In this document: one piece after another, positions 61,385-64,000 of the stretch
Layout of the letters: every line of letters starts with the position of its first letter
How positions within the stretch are numbered: position 1 is the stretch's first letter
Program-made: the position numbers and the translations under genes
Assembly (NCBI RefSeq): GCF_900101885.1
Contig: NZ_FNAN01000013.1
Span: 186,001-250,000 of the forward strand
Length of the DNA: 64,000 nucleotides
DNA from: Dyadobacter soli
Lineage (GTDB): Bacteria; Bacteroidota; Bacteroidia; Cytophagales; Spirosomataceae
Direction of reading: 5' to 3'
The notes under the pieces: generated by a model
Seen by the model: only the letters and a program-made list of their open reading frames with translations
Told to the model about the DNA's origin: nothing
Database searches by the model: none

Positions 61385-62201
61385 AGGGCGGAATGCTGGA
61401 TCTTTCCTCGGTTGTTTTGTAATTCAATGCAGTTGTGGCGCCGCCGGTGACGTCGATGACCGTGCCGGTAATAAGGGTAGCGAGATCGCTGGCGGCAAAT
61501 ACGGCTGTATTGGCGATGTCGTGCATTGCCGGGAGCCTTTTGAGCATGGAATCATTTCTCAGGCCGCCCAATATCTGTTCGCCGGTCTGCTTGTCCAGGG
61601 TTGCGATGGCCTCCACGAATACGCGGGAGTCCGGTGAGCCGCCCGAGCGGATCGTCACCACGCGGATGCCGTGCGGGCCCAATTCCGAGGCGAGGTTTCG
61701 GGTAAAACTTTCAATAGCGCAGCAGGCAACGCCAAACCCGCCGGTGCCCGGATAACCGATGCCGCCCGGAGTGGCCGTCAATGCGAGGATTACGCCGCTC
61801 TTTTGCCCACGCATGATCCGTCCCGCGGCGGTGCCGGTGATGAATTGCGATTGCATGGCTATCTGGATCGGGCGCACGAAATCCTCCAATTTCATCTCTA
61901 CCAGCGGAATATCCTGGGTGTCTTTCAGGCCAATCGCGCAGAAAGAGATGTCGATAGCGCCCGTTTGTTTGTATACCGACGAAAGGTAGTCATTGACTGC
62001 TTTTTCATCCAGCGCATCTACCTGATCGACTTGCACTTTTCCGCCCGCCTGACGGATTGCTCCGGCAGTTGCCTCGACGGGTTCCAGATGAATGCCCGAC
62101 AGAAGAAGATTTGCCCCGGCGGCTGAAAAAGCTTTGGCTACGGCGGCTCCCAGTGAGCCTCCGGCTCCGTAAATGACCGCGGTTTTGTTTTGTAGAAGCA
62201 T
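61374..62201 (-). CDS. SDR-family protein with altered catalytic residues
   Basis: A 275-residue Rossmann-fold protein of the short-chain dehydrogenase family. The nucleotide motif is VIYGAGGSLGAAVAKAF. Where active SDRs have Tyr-x-x-x-Lys this protein reads FGVAC (Phe156 and Cys160), and the expected catalytic serine position reads threonine in ALTATPGG, so the usual triad is missing. The C-terminus still ends LITGTVIDVTGGAT. It may be a binding protein or use another chemistry. It is divergent from the last permease gene; its product could be annotated simply as SDR by default. Confidence 0.88.
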   Translation of the reverse strand: MLLQNKTAVIYGAGGSLGAAVAKAFSAAGANLLLSGIHLEPVEATAGAIRQAGGKVQVDQVDALDEKAVNDYLSSVYKQTGAIDISFCAIGLKDTQDIPLVEMKLEDFVRPIQIAMQSQFITGTAAGRIMRGQKSGVILALTATPGGIGYPGTGGFGVACCAIESFTRNLASELGPHGIRVVTIRSGGSPDSRVFVEAIATLDKQTGEQILGGLRNDSMLKRLPAMHDIANTAVFAASDLATLITGTVIDVTGGATTALNYKTTEERSSIPPFNT

Positions 62202-62488
62202 GGCGTTAGTGCATTTTGTGATATTGCAAACTTAGCTTCTGATTATCAATAAAAAGAGGGGAACAGCCGACATTAAAAAGGGGGAATCGGGCCAAAAACA
62301 ATGCAGGCCGCATGTAACCGGATTCGCAAACCTGTTCGCCTCTGAACACTCTGCCGTTCGTTTCTGAACACATAAAAGTTTTCAAATAGGTTCGTATAGC
62401 GCAATTCGGTAGTATTTCGAAGTATACTTGCGCGGGACTGGTATTTGCTGGTGTATTTTAAATTCATCGCTTCCTAACCAGCCTGATA

Positions 62489-64000
62489 ATGATCAAAAAC
62501 TACCTGAAAATCGCGTGGCGTAACCTGACTAAGAATTCTCTTTTTTCAGCGGTTAATATGATTGGCCTTTCCATTGGAATGGCAACAGCGATATTGATTG
62601 GTTTGTGGTTATGGGATGAACTGTCATTTAATAAATACCATCGGCATTACGATCGCATCGCGCGCGTGATGCAGCACCAGACTGCGAATGGGGAGACATT
62701 TACAGGCACCGCCACGCCGCTTCCGATGCGGGATGCGCTGGCGAGCGAGTTTGGCAATGAGTTCAGTCATATTGCATTGTCGTCATGGACAGAAGATCGT
62801 ATCCTGGCATACGGGGGCAATCAATTTACGAAAAAGGGCAATTGCGTCGAGGCGGATTTTCCAGCGATGATGTCCGTTAAAATGCTTCGGGGAACGGCCA
62901 AAAACCTGGACGATCCTACGTCTGTGTTACTTTCCGAATCTGTTGCAAAAGCATTGTTTGGTAATTCCGAGCCGATCGATAAGGTTATCAAAATCGATAA
63001 CAAACACCTTTTCAAAGTTACCGGTGTGTATGAAGATTTTCCTTATAATACCGAATTCTGCGACGTTTCTTATTTGCTTCCCTGGAAGTTTTTCCGGGAA
63101 AATACACCCTGGGTGCAGCGCTCCGAAACAAATTGGGGAAACAATTCTTTTCAATTGTTTGCAGCAATTACGCCGGGTAACAGTTTTGAAAAAATCTCTG
63201 CCAAAATCGAAGGCACTAAGGCGCGGCATGCGAAGGAAGAAGCCCGTTTCAATCCACGGATGTTTTTGAATCCGATGAGCCGCTGGCACCTGTATTCGGA
63301 GTGGAAAAATGGTATCCCGGTTCGCGGCCGCATTCAGTTTGTGTGGCTGTTTGGTATGATCGGCGCGTTTGTATTGCTGCTGGCTTGTATCAATTTCATG
63401 AACCTGTCCACGGCCCGGTCGGAAGGGCGGGCCAGGGAAGTAGGCATTCGCAAGGCGGTCGGTTCGGGGCGCGGGCAGCTTGTTTCGCAATTCCTTCTCG
63501 AATCGGTACTGATGGCGATAGCTGCATTCCTTTCGGCATTGATCATCGCAAGTTTACTACTGCCGGTGTTCAACGCGGTTGCCGACAAACAGATCGTATT
63601 TCCGTGGAATAGCACGCTGGGCTGGGCGGTTGCATTGGCTTTTACATTGCTCACCGGCGTCTTTGCGGGCAGCTATCCTGCATTGTTTTTGTCGAGATTC
63701 AATCCGGTAAAAGTGCTTAAAGGCGCTGTGCAGTCGGGGAAAGCGGCTGTGTTGCCCCGGCAGGTGCTCGTGGTGGTGCAGTTTACGATCTCCATCACAT
63801 TCATCATCGGCACGCTCGTCGTACTCCGGCAGATACAATATGCCAAAGACCGTCCGACAGGCTTCGAACGGTCGGGGCTGGTTTCTATTCCGCTGAATAC
63901 CCAGGAGCTGCGGGGGCATTACGAAGTGGTACGGCACGATCTGCTGCAAACGGGCGCGGTGGCGCGGGTTTCGGAAACTTCCTCGCCCGTCGACGACGTA
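62489..64000 (+). CDS. FtsX/MacB-type ABC transporter permease, partial (3' end beyond window)
   Basis: The frame opens with ATG at 62489 (MIKNYLKIAWRNLTKNS) and stays open to the right edge: 504 residues are visible. TM1 is at about 20-42 (FSAVNMIGLSIGMATAIL), followed by a periplasmic MacB_PCD region and the first FtsX cluster (about 285-430: NFMNLSTARSEGRAREVGIRK). The second half lies outside. It is the fourth member of the family here, each of a different sequence. No ATPase is seen in the window. Confidence 0.92.
   Translation, partial: MIKNYLKIAWRNLTKNSLFSAVNMIGLSIGMATAILIGLWLWDELSFNKYHRHYDRIARVMQHQTANGETFTGTATPLPMRDALASEFGNEFSHIALSSWTEDRILAYGGNQFTKKGNCVEADFPAMMSVKMLRGTAKNLDDPTSVLLSESVAKALFGNSEPIDKVIKIDNKHLFKVTGVYEDFPYNTEFCDVSYLLPWKFFRENTPWVQRSETNWGNNSFQLFAAITPGNSFEKISAKIEGTKARHAKEEARFNPRMFLNPMSRWHLYSEWKNGIPVRGRIQFVWLFGMIGAFVLLLACINFMNLSTARSEGRAREVGIRKAVGSGRGQLVSQFLLESVLMAIAAFLSALIIASLLLPVFNAVADKQIVFPWNSTLGWAVALAFTLLTGVFAGSYPALFLSRFNPVKVLKGAVQSGKAAVLPRQVLVVVQFTISITFIIGTLVVLRQIQYAKDRPTGFERSGLVSIPLNTQELRGHYEVVRHDLLQTGAVARVSETSSPVDDV

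Noticed and set aside
62202..62488. A gene or RNA in the gap between the SDR and the last permease
   Set aside because: No convincing coding signal or structured RNA was seen; it is probably just a divergent promoter region.

Overview
The window reads as chromosome of a free-living, polysaccharide-degrading member of the Bacteroidota, most likely a Dyadobacter- or Spirosoma-like cytophagalean (inferred from content; no marker gene is present). Supporting signs are a SusC/SusD pair, a type IX secretion sorting tail, four orphan FtsX/MacB-type permeases, many AraC regulators, ECF sigma factors with membrane partners, and promoters of the Bacteroidota type (TTTG or TTG near -33, TAnnTTTG near -7). 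No rRNA, tRNA, insertion sequence, prophage or CRISPR array was recognised.

Layout. 1-3.7 kb: a minus-strand pair of a CHAT-domain (caspase-like) protein and an nSTAND-type ATPase cut by the left edge, a likely conflict or defence module, divergent from a DUF1345 membrane protein. 3.8-10.2 kb: a small hypothetical gene, an FtsX permease, a membrane dipeptidase and a Tat-exported protein of unknown function; the 559 bp between the last two is a composite inverted repeat. 10.3-13.3 kb: two VOC proteins, a Crp/Fnr regulator, a DUF417 membrane protein and an AraC regulator. 13.3-18.4 kb: an ECF sigma / anti-sigma-like / beta-barrel-like trio and a second permease. 18.4-21.6 kb: a thioredoxin-like protein, and an HxlR regulator divergent from an Old Yellow Enzyme.

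21.7-44.1 kb is a galactoside-utilisation region. A plus-strand operon encodes GH36 alpha-galactosidase, a DUF5107-TPR protein, GalK, a sugar MFS transporter, GalT and an AraC regulator. A minus-strand set encodes GalM, a GH97 with the retaining (alpha-galactosidase-like) residue pattern, SusC and SusD. A divergent gene encodes a CBM plus GH27/36-like enzyme with a T9SS tail. Outer-membrane binding and import, surface and periplasmic alpha-galactosidases, inner-membrane uptake and most of the Leloir pathway are present; galE is not. A GNAT toxin-antitoxin-like pair lies between the two convergent arms.

44.1-50.5 kb: a small secreted protein, a zinc alcohol dehydrogenase with an AraC regulator, an unusual sigma factor fused to membrane and plug-like segments, and a third permease behind a 19-bp perfect dyad.

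50.6-60.4 kb is the most striking part. GH9, ThuA-SUMF1 and an unknown glycosidase-like secreted protein face a tight plus-strand operon that encodes a complete mannose-family phosphotransferase system: EIIA, EIIB, a fused EIIC-EIID, Enzyme I and HPr, followed by a glucosamine-6-phosphate deaminase. This group-translocation route is uncommon in Bacteroidota. The GH9 has a DASGD motif that suggests an exo-glucosaminidase, so chitosan or glucosamine use is a coherent hypothesis. The window ends with a lipoprotein, a degenerate SDR and a fourth permease cut by the right edge.
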